From positions 1 to 63,208 of the forward strand of contig NZ_ANAE01000103.1 in assembly GCF_000341265.1 (NCBI RefSeq): a stretch of DNA of 63,208 bases. Direction: 5' to 3'. Position numbers and translations under genes: made by a program. Position 1 is the stretch's first letter. Every line of letters starts with the position of its first letter. Positions 32,214-40,475 of this stretch are shown here, piece after piece. Source of the stretch: Nocardiopsis prasina DSM 43845. Lineage in GTDB: Bacteria > Actinomycetota > Actinomycetes > Streptosporangiales > Streptosporangiaceae. Below the pieces are notes generated by a model. It was given only the letters and a program-made list of their open reading frames with translations, made no database searches and was not told the origin of the DNA.

Positions 32214-33947
32214 TCAGTTGTCGCAGTTGGGGACGCACAGGCGCCGGGAGATCGAGCTGAGGAAGATGTCGCCGATCTCGTCCGGGTCCTCGGTCACGAA
32301 GGACGATCCGCTGGTCGCGCGCGCGATCTGCGCCAGCTCCGGGCCGTCCGCCTGCTCGCCGAAGGCGATGACGAACATCGTGACCGGCCGCTGGGGGTCG
32401 AACCGGTCCTGGAGGGCGGCGACCAACTCCTGGTGGGAGAGGTCGCTGGACCCCTCGTCCTGGCCGGCGGTCAGCAGGATCACGCTGTTGATCTTGTCCT
32501 CGTGATAGTTGTCCTGCACCTCGTCGTAGGCGGCCAGGATGTTGTCGTACAGCCGGGACCCGCCGCCCTCCACCTCCAGCTCCTCGGCGACCTTCACCAT
32601 CTCCTGGCGGCGGGTGACGCCGCTGTCGTCGCCAGCGCCCAGCGGGTGCATGTCCGCGGCCCGGTCGCGGCCGTCGCCACCGAACTCCTCGGACATCAGC
32701 CACAGGCCCATGTCCGTCTCGTCGGGGAACAGGCCCAGCCCCATCAGCGCCGCCTGCTTGGCGACCTCGATCCGCTGCGGCCCGCCGTTGAGGTCGTCCG
32801 CCATGTTCTGGGAGGCGTCGGCCAGAACCAGCGTCCGGGACGGCATGGAGAGCCTGTTCCAGTCGGTGACCGAGGCCAGCAGGGCGTCGCCGGTCAGGTC
32901 GTCTCCGGCGGGCGGCTGCTCCGCGATGATCCCGGACCGCTCGGCCAGCGCGGGTGCGGCCTCCCCGCCCGGGTCGCGGAAGCCCAGCTCGCGCAGGCGC
33001 TCCCGGTACTCGCTGCCCCGGACCACCTCGTACAGGTCCGCGGCGGCCGCCTGGAGCTCCGCGTCCTCGGTGGTGGTCACGTACGGGTAGTCCAGGTTGA
33101 CCGTGCCGTCGCTGACATAGTGCGCCTGGAGCGAGGGGGCCGAGTCCGATCGGCGGTCGTTGTAGGCCACCACGGCCTGTTCGGGAACGGCGATCACCGG
33201 GTCCACCCTGTCGTTGGAGGCGGCGGAACCGGTGAAGACGTTGGTCAGGTCGATCTCGCCGAAGGCACTGTCCAGCTGGACGTCGCGCACGAAGTCGGTC
33301 ATGGCGGTGTCGGCGGCGTCCCCGGAGCCCAGGTGCTCGCGGACCGCACGCATCACCGTCATGCCGTCGGCACCCCGGTTGGGGTCGACCATCACCACGG
33401 GGCGGTCCGGGTCGCGTTCGTCGGGCAGCAGCATGGTCCAGCTGGCGTCGTCCTGTTCCGGCATGCCCTCGGTGCCCGGGGGAGCGGCGAGCACGACGGG
33501 CGAGCTGGCCAGCGAGGGCGGGTCGGTCTCGATGCCGTGGGCGCCGCCGTCGGAGACCCTGGCCAGCTCGACCCAGGCGGAGGACTCGGGGACCCACACG
33601 TGCGGGGCGATGGTGGAGTCACCGGCCTGGCCGCCGGTCAGCGCCGCCATGATCCGGTGCGGCGCGATCTCGTCGACCTGCGCGAACACGCACTCGCCCC
33701 CGTAGCTGGGCCGGTCCGCGTTGAACTCCGTCGCCGCCGCGCGCATCACCGGGGCGACGCTCTGGGTGGTCGAGACGCGCAGGTAGCGGGTCTCGCCGCA
33801 GCCCAGGGCGTTCATGGTGACCGGCACGGCGATCGCCGCGAGGGCGATGAGGGCGACGACGATCGCGGTGACCCCCAACGGCGACCGCACGACCCTGCGG
33901 GTGTTGGCGGCGGTCGGGGAGGGGTGACGATGGCGTCCACTGGACAC
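32214..33947 (-). CDS. second solute-binding/VWA protein with degenerate MIDAS
   Basis: 577 residues from GTG at 33947 (GGAG five bases upstream). A basic N-terminus, a membrane segment (VTAIVVALIALAAIAVPV) and a short Cys-containing exit lead into a binding-protein-like region (VWVPESSAWVE, LDYPYVTTTED) and a VWA domain. The MIDAS line reads LADASQNM, so the second serine of DxSxS is Asn, and the TDGxD line is LTAGQDE. Metal binding may be lost or altered. It is clearly a paralogue of the downstream gene, from which it is separated by 202 bases. Confidence 0.83.
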   Translation of the reverse strand: MSSGRHRHPSPTAANTRRVVRSPLGVTAIVVALIALAAIAVPVTMNALGCGETRYLRVSTTQSVAPVMRAAATEFNADRPSYGGECVFAQVDEIAPHRIMAALTGGQAGDSTIAPHVWVPESSAWVELARVSDGGAHGIETDPPSLASSPVVLAAPPGTEGMPEQDDASWTMLLPDERDPDRPVVMVDPNRGADGMTVMRAVREHLGSGDAADTAMTDFVRDVQLDSAFGEIDLTNVFTGSAASNDRVDPVIAVPEQAVVAYNDRRSDSAPSLQAHYVSDGTVNLDYPYVTTTEDAELQAAAADLYEVVRGSEYRERLRELGFRDPGGEAAPALAERSGIIAEQPPAGDDLTGDALLASVTDWNRLSMPSRTLVLADASQNMADDLNGGPQRIEVAKQAALMGLGLFPDETDMGLWLMSEEFGGDGRDRAADMHPLGAGDDSGVTRRQEMVKVAEELEVEGGGSRLYDNILAAYDEVQDNYHEDKINSVILLTAGQDEGSSDLSHQELVAALQDRFDPQRPVTMFVIAFGEQADGPELAQIARATSGSSFVTEDPDEIGDIFLSSISRRLCVPNCDN

Positions 33948-34393
33948 GGGCACTCCGGGGGTGTGGCTGTCTCCGGTCCCGGGTCGGGAGCCTCCCGGGG
34001 CCGGTCTTCAGGGGGGTGGTCGCGGGGTCGGCGCCAGCACCCGCGGTGGGATCTGTGAGAACCAACGCGGGGCGGAGGGCGTCACACAGTGTGGATGTGA
34101 TCGACCGACCGGTGGCACACGAACGATTCCTCCCAGGACCTTACTCGTTGGTAATGCGCGAGTGGAAGGGGAGGGGTGGTCCGGCTCACAGCGGGCCCCG
34201 TACGCAGCTCCCCCGTGCGCGTGGTGACCGCTTTGTTACGGGCGCCGGTCGGGTTCCAGTGCTCACTCCCGGCTACCATTGCCCGGTATTCGCTTGACCG
34301 ATACTTGGCGTCCGTTTGGCCGACGTCCCCGGAAACGGGGCTTCGCGCGTGGCGGTCGTCCCCCGTGACCAACCGACCCCCGAGGGTTATGGC
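33948..34393. other. divergent promoter region, no gene seen
   Basis: 446 bases between the VWA gene (minus) and the inhibitor-like gene (plus). No open frame here has a ribosome binding site or recognisable product, and I see no operator palindrome I can name. Confidence 0.5.
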
Positions 34394-34987
34394 ATGTCCC
34401 ATTCGCACAGTGACCGTCGGAACCGAGGCAGCCTCGGCACCGTGCTGCTCGCCGGAGCGTGCTGCGCCGGAGCGGTGGCCTACGCAGTGCTGGTCGCCCC
34501 CTCGATGCTGCCGCCGCAGGACGTGGAGACCACGAACGTCGCCACCCCGGAGGTGCTCGGGAGCGTCATCGAACCCGAGGAGGAGTCGACCGACCTCGAC
34601 GGTCCCGTCGGCCACCTGCGTATCAACGTCAGCGACCGGGGCCTGGCCTGGGTGCAGACCCTGAACTGCACCGGCGACCTGGCCGTCGACCCCGAGCCCT
34701 GCGCCGTGATGGCCGAGGCCTCCGCCGAGTTCGCCGGGGACCCGGCGGCCGGCGGGTCCGAGTCCGAGACGGATGAGGAGGGGGCCGACGAGGGGGCCAC
34801 CGGGGAGCAGCTGTTCACCGAGGTCCGCTCGGGCACCGTCTGCACCGACAAGGTGTACGGCCCACAGGAAGCGGCGATCGAGGGCACCTGGGAGGGCGAG
34901 GAGATCGACACCACACTCTCCCGCAAGGGCTCCTGTGAGGAGGCCCGCTGGCAGCGCCTGCGCGCCGTCACCGAGCAGATCGGCTGA
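34394..34987 (+). CDS. membrane-anchored subtilisin-inhibitor-like (SSI) protein
   Basis: 197 residues from ATG at 34394 (GAGGG seven bases upstream). One N-terminal hydrophobic segment (GTVLLAGACCAGAVAYAVLV) acts as anchor or signal. The outer domain has four cysteines in SSI order: TLNCTG, EPCAVM, GTVCTDKVYGP and KGSCEEARW, matching the two disulfides of Streptomyces subtilisin inhibitor. The loop after the third cysteine carries Lys where SSI has its P1 residue, suggesting trypsin-like protease specificity (inference). An acidic insert of Glu/Asp/Gly lies before the loop. Confidence 0.7.
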   Translation: MSHSHSDRRNRGSLGTVLLAGACCAGAVAYAVLVAPSMLPPQDVETTNVATPEVLGSVIEPEEESTDLDGPVGHLRINVSDRGLAWVQTLNCTGDLAVDPEPCAVMAEASAEFAGDPAAGGSESETDEEGADEGATGEQLFTEVRSGTVCTDKVYGPQEAAIEGTWEGEEIDTTLSRKGSCEEARWQRLRAVTEQIG

Positions 34988-35020
34988 CCCACCCGGAGCC
35001 GCACGGGATAATCGCTGACC

Positions 35021-35863
35021 ATGGATGTCATCAGGGTCAGTGACCCCGCCGACCCGCGTCTGGCCGACTACACACGGTTGCGCGACGTCAACCTGCGCCG
35101 CCACCTGGAGACCGAGCACGGCCTGTTCATGGCCGAGGGCGACAAGGTGATCCGCCGCGCCGCCACCGCCGGGTTCGTCCCCCGCAGCTTCCTGCTCACC
35201 GAGCGGCGGGCCGCCGCCCTGGACGACGTGGTCTGCGGCTCCGGCGCTCCCCTGTACGTGGTGAGTGAGGAGACCGCCGAGCGGCTGGTCGGCTTCGACC
35301 TGCACCGGGGTGCCCTGGCCGCCTACCACCGCGCGCCCCTGCCCGCGCTCGACGAGGTCCTGGCCGGGGCCCGCAGCATCGTGGTGCTGGAGGACCTGGT
35401 GGACCACACCAACGTCGGCGCGATCTTCCGCAGCGCCGCCGGTCTGGGTGTGGACGCCGTGGTGCTGGCTCCCCGCTGCGCGGACCCGCTCTACCGCAGG
35501 TCCGTGAAGGTGTCGATGGGTGCCGTCTTCACCCTGCCCTACACCCGCCTCGACGACTGGTACGGCGGTCTGGACACCCTGCGCGAGGCCGGTTTCGACC
35601 TGATGGCCCTCACCCCCGGAGAGGGCTCCCTGCCGCTCTGTGAGGCCATGGACGCCCTGGCGCCCGACGCCAGGGTGGGGCTGCTGCTCGGCACCGAGGG
35701 CGACGGTCTGTCCGCCCGTTGGCTGGAGCGGGCCACCTCGCGCGTGCACATCCCGATGGCCGACCGCGACGTCGACTCCCTCAACGTCACCGCCGCGGCC
35801 GCGGTCGCCTGCTACGAGCTCTCCCGCTTCGGTTCCGTGGCCGCACGGGACCACCGGGCCTGA
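35021..35863 (+). CDS. TrmH-family (SPOUT) RNA methyltransferase
   Basis: 280 residues, ATG at 35021. The N-terminal RNA-binding part has HGLFMAEGDKVIRRA; the SPOUT domain has DLVDHTNVGAIFRSAAGLG (motif 1), LLGTEGDGLS (motif 2) and IPMADRDVDSLNVTAAAAV (motif 3), which form the SAM-binding trefoil knot. The enzyme methylates ribose 2'-OH in rRNA or tRNA; the exact target is not given by sequence. It begins 34 bases after the inhibitor gene and is followed by the dehydrogenase gene on the same strand. Confidence 0.93.
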   Translation: MDVIRVSDPADPRLADYTRLRDVNLRRHLETEHGLFMAEGDKVIRRAATAGFVPRSFLLTERRAAALDDVVCGSGAPLYVVSEETAERLVGFDLHRGALAAYHRAPLPALDEVLAGARSIVVLEDLVDHTNVGAIFRSAAGLGVDAVVLAPRCADPLYRRSVKVSMGAVFTLPYTRLDDWYGGLDTLREAGFDLMALTPGEGSLPLCEAMDALAPDARVGLLLGTEGDGLSARWLERATSRVHIPMADRDVDSLNVTAAAAVACYELSRFGSVAARDHRA

Positions 35864-35956
35864 CCGGGGCCGGACCGGGGACCCACCCTCGTTCCATCGC
35901 AGGGGCGAGCCCCTAGGGTGTCGGGTGACACGGACCGAGCCGAAGGAGGGCGCGAC

Positions 35957-36877
35957 ATGGGCGGCCGAGCACTGGTGCAGTGGGAGCAGAACCGGGACAA
36001 CGCACCCCGATCGCTCCACGTCGACCTCTACACCGGGGGTCCGGCCCCCGACGAGGGACTGGAGGACGTCACCTTCTACCAGGTGCCGTACGCGCCCTCC
36101 ACGCAGGGCGTGGACGAACGGCTGGACATGATCGGGCGGATGCCCGAACTCAGGGTGGTGCAGCTGGTGTCGGCGGGGTACGAGCAGGTCCTCGACCTCC
36201 TGCCCGACCACGTCACCCTGTGCAACGGGCGGGGACTGCACGACGCCAGCACCGCCGAGCACACGCTCGCGCTCATCCTCGCCTCACAGCGCGACCTTCC
36301 CCGATGGGCGATCGACCAGCGCGAGCACCGCTGGGGTTCGGTCCCGCAGCGTTCCCTGGCCGACTCCCGGGTGGTGATCGTCGGGTACGGCAGCATCGGC
36401 CAGGCGATCGAGCAGCGGCTGCTGCCCTTCGAGACCGAGGTGGTGCGGGTGGCCAGCCGGGCCCGTCCCGACGAGGACGTGCACGGGGTGGACGAGCTGC
36501 CCGCCCTGCTGCCCGAGGCGGACGTGGTCGTCATCGTCACCCCGCTCACCGAGCGGACGAGGGGCCTGTTCGGCGCGGACGAGTTCGCGCTGCTGCGTGA
36601 CGACGCCCTGGTGGTCAACGTGGGTCGGGGCGCCGTGATGGACACGGACGCCCTGCTCGCCCAGAACGGCCGGGTCCGCGCGGCCCTGGACGTCACCGAC
36701 CCCGAACCGCTCCCGGTCGACCACCCGCTGTGGGACGCCCCCGGTGTGTACCTGACCCCGCACGTGGCGGGTGGTTCCGCGGCCTTCTACCCGCGCGCCC
36801 GCGCCTTCATGGACGCGCAGCTGGCCCGTTGGTCTGCCGGGGAACCCCTGGACAACGTGGTGCGCCCCGGCAGCTAG
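35957..36877 (+). CDS. D-isomer-specific 2-hydroxyacid dehydrogenase
   Basis: 306 residues from ATG at 35957 (AAGGAGG seven bases upstream). The NAD-binding GYGSIGQAI fold and the catalytic set Arg in VNVGRGAVMD, Glu in DVTDPEPLP and His in TPHVAGG are present. It reduces or oxidises a 2-oxo/2-hydroxy acid in the cytoplasm; phosphoglycerate, glyoxylate or hydroxypyruvate are typical family substrates and cannot be separated here. A short N-terminal substrate domain is normal for this subgroup. Confidence 0.92.
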   Translation: MGGRALVQWEQNRDNAPRSLHVDLYTGGPAPDEGLEDVTFYQVPYAPSTQGVDERLDMIGRMPELRVVQLVSAGYEQVLDLLPDHVTLCNGRGLHDASTAEHTLALILASQRDLPRWAIDQREHRWGSVPQRSLADSRVVIVGYGSIGQAIEQRLLPFETEVVRVASRARPDEDVHGVDELPALLPEADVVVIVTPLTERTRGLFGADEFALLRDDALVVNVGRGAVMDTDALLAQNGRVRAALDVTDPEPLPVDHPLWDAPGVYLTPHVAGGSAAFYPRARAFMDAQLARWSAGEPLDNVVRPGS

Positions 36878-36941
36878 CGGCCGCGCCCCCGGTGCCCCGT
36901 GCGGCGGCCCGCCGATTGTCGGTCTCCGGGGGGACACTGGG

Positions 36942-38729
36942 CACATGCGGATCGCGGTGGTCGCCGACGGCGAGGGCGGTGGGTGGCTGCGGGAGCTCGG
37001 GGAGGGCGCGGCCGCTCCGCCGCGCCGCGTGCACGACCTCGCTGCCGCCGTGCGCTCGGTCGAGGAGAGCCGTTCCGCGGGGGACCGTGCCGAGGAGGGT
37101 CGCACCGAGCGGGACGGCACGGAGCGCGACGGTGCCTGGGAGACCGGTTCCGGGGAGGGCGGGGGAGACCGCGCCGGGGCCGAACCCGTCCGGTGGGTCT
37201 GGGCGGACACCGGTGACGTCTACCCCGACCTGGTCCGTGCCGGGGTGCGCGTGGCCCGGTGCCACGACGTCGGGCTGACCGAGGCCCTCCTGCTCGGCCA
37301 CGAGGCCCGCCACTCCGAACCCCACTCCCTTGGCGCCGCCTGGGCCCGCCTGCACGACCTGGCGGTCCCCGACGACCCGGTACGGCCGCTGGGAGAGGGA
37401 ACCGCCGCGCAGCCCGCGCTGTTCGAGGCCGACCGCTCCACGCTCCCGCCCGGGACCGACCGGCTCGCCGCTCTCGCGGAGGTCCACGACGACCAGCGCA
37501 GACGCGTCGCGGCGCTGCCCGAACCGGGGCGGATGGCGCTGCTGGTCGCGGTGGAGTCCGCGGGTGCCCTGGCGGCGGTGGAGATGAGCCACGACGGCCT
37601 GCCCTGGCGCCCGGACCTCCACGACCGGGTGCTGACCGAGACACTCGGTCCCCGTCCGCGCACGGGTGAGCGTCCGGCGGTCCTCGCGGACCTGGTCACC
37701 CGGATCGGGGAGGTCGTCGGCCACGAGGTCAACCCGGACTCGCCCGCCCAGGTCCTCAAGGCGATGGCGTGGGTCGGACACCCCGTGGAGTCCACCCGCT
37801 CCTGGGTCCTGGAGGGGGTGGACCACCCGCTCGTGCCACTGCTGCTGCGCTACAAGGAACTCGCCCGTCTGTACTCCGCCAACGGCTGGTCGTGGCTGGA
37901 GACCTGGGTGCGCGAACTGCCCCGCGAGGGCGGGGACGGCCCCCGGCTGGGCCGCTTCCAGCCCGACTACGTGGTGGGCGGTGTGGTCTCCGGGCGGTGG
38001 GCCTCCCGGGGCGGTGGCGCCCTCCAGATCCCCAAGTCGGTCCGCCGGGCCGTGCGGGCCGACCCCGGCTGGGTCCTGGTCCGCGCCGACGCCGGACAGC
38101 TCGAACCCCGCGTGCTCGCCGCCGTGTCCGGGGACACCGCCCTCGCGGCCGCCGCGGCCGAGGAGGACCTGTACGCCCGGCTGGCCGTCCACGTGGGCGA
38201 CGACCGCGAACGCGCGAAGATCGGCCTGCTCGCCGCCATGTACGGCCAGACGTCCGGCGACGCGGCGCCGCTCCTGGCCACCATGCGACGCCTCTACCCG
38301 CGCGCCCTGGAGTACGTGGACGCCGCGGCCCGCACGGGGGAGGGCGGCGGGATCGTCCGTTCGTGGCTGGGCCGCACGTCGCCCGCCCCGCACGACTGGT
38401 CGGCCACCCTGGCCGCCACGGACGGTGACCGAAGACGCCGCGCCCACGGCCGGTTCACCCGCAACTTCGTCGTCCAGGCCACCGCCGCCGAGTGGGCGCT
38501 GGTCCTGCTCGCCGCGCTCCGCCAGGAACTGCCAGCGGCTCCCGACGGTGGCGGGATCGTCTTCTTCGTCCATGACGAGGTCGTCCTGCACGTCCCCGAG
38601 GGCCTCGCGGGCGAGACGGTCCGCGCGATCGACCGCGCCCAGGTCCGGACCCGCGAGATCCTCTTCGGAGACACCCCGGTCCGCTTCCCCCTCACCGTGT
38701 CGGTTACGGACTGTTATGCGGACCTGTGA
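36942..38729 (+). CDS. PolA-like DNA polymerase with degenerate exonuclease half
   Basis: 595 residues from ATG at 36942. Family A polymerase motifs: A is DAGQLEPRVL (near 381), B is KIGLLAAMYGQTSG (near 426), C is FFVHDEVVL (near 544). There is no 5' nuclease domain. The first 200 residues correspond to the 3'-5' exonuclease region, but I do not see its DxE motif, and an acidic Gly/Arg insert interrupts it. Actinobacteria carry such shortened enzymes beside the housekeeping PolA, generally called bifunctional 3'-5' exonuclease/DNA polymerase; a repair or translesion role is inferred. Confidence 0.9.
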   Translation, partial: HMRIAVVADGEGGGWLRELGEGAAAPPRRVHDLAAAVRSVEESRSAGDRAEEGRTERDGTERDGAWETGSGEGGGDRAGAEPVRWVWADTGDVYPDLVRAGVRVARCHDVGLTEALLLGHEARHSEPHSLGAAWARLHDLAVPDDPVRPLGEGTAAQPALFEADRSTLPPGTDRLAALAEVHDDQRRRVAALPEPGRMALLVAVESAGALAAVEMSHDGLPWRPDLHDRVLTETLGPRPRTGERPAVLADLVTRIGEVVGHEVNPDSPAQVLKAMAWVGHPVESTRSWVLEGVDHPLVPLLLRYKELARLYSANGWSWLETWVRELPREGGDGPRLGRFQPDYVVGGVVSGRWASRGGGALQIPKSVRRAVRADPGWVLVRADAGQLEPRVLAAVSGDTALAAAAAEEDLYARLAVHVGDDRERAKIGLLAAMYGQTSGDAAPLLATMRRLYPRALEYVDAAARTGEGGGIVRSWLGRTSPAPHDWSATLAATDGDRRRRAHGRFTRNFVVQATAAEWALVLLAALRQELPAAPDGGGIVFFVHDEVVLHVPEGLAGETVRAIDRAQVRTREILFGDTPVRFPLTVSVTDCYADL

Positions 38730-38923
38730 CGACCCGCCGTAAGACGCGATATCCCCAGGGATCGGACAAGCGGCTGATAGGTGGACGTCCGGTATCGGAC
38801 GGCGTGGGCGTCTTGCAAACGCGACCAGGTACACCCATTCTTGGACCGGACCATGTCATCTAAGGCCGTGCGCCGCAGCGCTTCCCCCGCCCGCCGCGGT
38901 CACAGAAAGGGTGATCGACCCCC

Positions 38924-40111
38924 GTGCGGAACCGTCTCAGAACATGTGCGGGTACCACGGCCGCCTTCGCGGTCGCCTTCACGGCCTTCGGGGCCAGCCC
39001 CGCGATGGCCGACCCCGTCGTCCAGGACCGGCCTCCCCTCGCCGAACAGCTCTCCCCCGAGAACGCCGTCCCCAGCGGCTCCGCGCCCCGCGCGGCCGAT
39101 CCCCAGACCGAAACCCATCCCCGTCCCGACGTCGCGGACGTCGCCGAACTCAGGCGCGACACCTACGTGGCGCCCTTCCGCGAGGCGCGTTCCGTCGAGT
39201 ACTTCGCGGTCGCCCCCGAGAAGCTCCCCCGCGAGGTCGTCGACGCGGTCCGCGACATCGACGGTGTGAAGAACGTCCTGACCGTCGACGCCGCGCGGGT
39301 GGAGGTCGACGGCCAACCCACCTCCGTGCTGGGAGTCAACCCCTCCAGCTTCCGCAACCACGCCCCCCGGCCCTCCGCCGAGTCCGACGAGATCTGGCAG
39401 GGGGTCGCCGAGGGCCACGTCGCACTGTCCAAGGACGTGGGCACCGAACGCGAACTCGACGTCGGCGGTGAGATCACCCTCGCGGGCGGCAACGGCGAGG
39501 TCCCCCTGGAGGTGTGGACCCACGCCACCTCCGGCATCGCCGGGATCGACGCCCTCGTCTCCCGGGAGCTCGCCCGCGAACTGGGCATGCCCGAGGGCAA
39601 CGCCCTCGTCGTCTCCGCCCCCGACGCCGACCTGTGGGAGCTGCACGAGGAGCTGGAGGAGATCCTCGGTGAGGACGCCTCCCTCCAGTTGGTCGCCGAC
39701 GCCCCCGAACCCCTGGTCGACGGCGACGCCGTACCCTCCTCGGTGATCGAGCAGGTCATCGCGAACGCCGAGACCCAGCTGGGCGTCCCCTACGTGTGGG
39801 GCGGCACCACCCCCGACGTCGGCTTCGACTGCTCCGGCCTGCTCCAGTGGGCGTTCCGGGAGGAGGGTGTGTCCATCCCGCGCGTCACCCACGACCAGTG
39901 GAACGCGGGAGAGCGCGTGGAGTGGGACGACCTCGAACGCGGCGACCTGCTGTTCTGGCGCTCGGACCCCACCGCGCCCGACTACATCTCGCATGTGGCG
40001 ATCTACCTCGGCGACGGCCAGATGCTGGAAGCTCCTCGTACCGGTCTGGACGTGCGTGTCACACCGGTACGGACCGCCAACTACGCGGGCGCGGTGCGTG
40101 TGAGCACCTGA
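38924..40111 (+). CDS. secreted NlpC/P60 peptidoglycan endopeptidase
   Basis: 395 residues from GTG at 38924. A signal peptide ends at AMA-DP (about residue 29). A 230-residue N-terminal part resembles the substrate-recognition regions of wall hydrolases but has no clear repeats. The C-terminal NlpC/P60 domain has GVPYVWGG, the catalytic Cys in FDCSGL, His in ISHVAIYLG and a following polar residue. It cleaves D-Glu-diaminopimelate bonds in peptidoglycan outside the cell, in growth or remodelling. The 194 bases before it may hold a long leader, but I do not see a convincing riboswitch. Confidence 0.93.
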   Translation: MRNRLRTCAGTTAAFAVAFTAFGASPAMADPVVQDRPPLAEQLSPENAVPSGSAPRAADPQTETHPRPDVADVAELRRDTYVAPFREARSVEYFAVAPEKLPREVVDAVRDIDGVKNVLTVDAARVEVDGQPTSVLGVNPSSFRNHAPRPSAESDEIWQGVAEGHVALSKDVGTERELDVGGEITLAGGNGEVPLEVWTHATSGIAGIDALVSRELARELGMPEGNALVVSAPDADLWELHEELEEILGEDASLQLVADAPEPLVDGDAVPSSVIEQVIANAETQLGVPYVWGGTTPDVGFDCSGLLQWAFREEGVSIPRVTHDQWNAGERVEWDDLERGDLLFWRSDPTAPDYISHVAIYLGDGQMLEAPRTGLDVRVTPVRTANYAGAVRVST

Positions 40112-40140
40112 CCGCCTCCAGCCCGGTCCCGGATACGGGA

Positions 40141-40181
40141 AAGGGCCGTGGCGCCACCGGGGCGGTGGCACCACGGCCCTT
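40141..40181 (+). terminator. terminator of the NlpC/P60 gene
   Basis: An 18-bp stem with one mismatch (arms 40141-40158 and 40164-40181) is followed by TCCTTCT. Confidence 0.85.
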
Positions 40182-40420
40182 CCTTCTCCATGTCCGAAAA
40201 ACCGCCGGGAGGGGAAGGCAGGCCTCGGTTAGGAGGGGGGACAGGGCCGCCGCTGAGGGAGGGGGAGACAGCGGTGGTCGGCCCTTGGGGTGGTATGGAG
40301 TTGTGGCGGGAGTCCACGGTCTCGCAGGCCGGGTGTCCCGCCGCACAGGTCTACATAAGCAGTGACCGACCGATTTGGCAAGAGCCGGTCAAGCCATGCC
40401 ACTACCCCCAGCCCGCGACA

Positions 40421-40451
40421 AAGCCCCCTCCTGTTCAGCAGGAGGGGGCTT
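40421..40451 (-). terminator. terminator of the gamma-glutamyltransferase gene
   Basis: A perfect 13-bp stem (arms 40421-40433 and 40439-40451) with loop TTCAG lies 25 bases past the stop; on the minus strand it runs into TTTGTCG. Confidence 0.85.
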
Positions 40452-40475
40452 CCGTGCGTTTTCGTCTGTCCCGGG

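Noticed and set aside
34082-36262. Long minus-strand open frame (726 codons)
   Set aside because: It lies opposite the inhibitor-like, TrmH and dehydrogenase genes, has no ribosome binding site, and reads as low-complexity Gly/Val/His sequence typical of antisense frames in high-GC DNA.
36807-38834. Long minus-strand open frame opposite the polymerase gene
   Set aside because: Same reason: no motifs and no start signal, whereas the plus strand has all family A polymerase motifs.
38730-38923. Possible c-di-AMP (ydaO-type) riboswitch before the NlpC/P60 gene
   Set aside because: Such switches often precede wall hydrolase genes in actinomycetes, but I could not find their conserved sequence blocks here.
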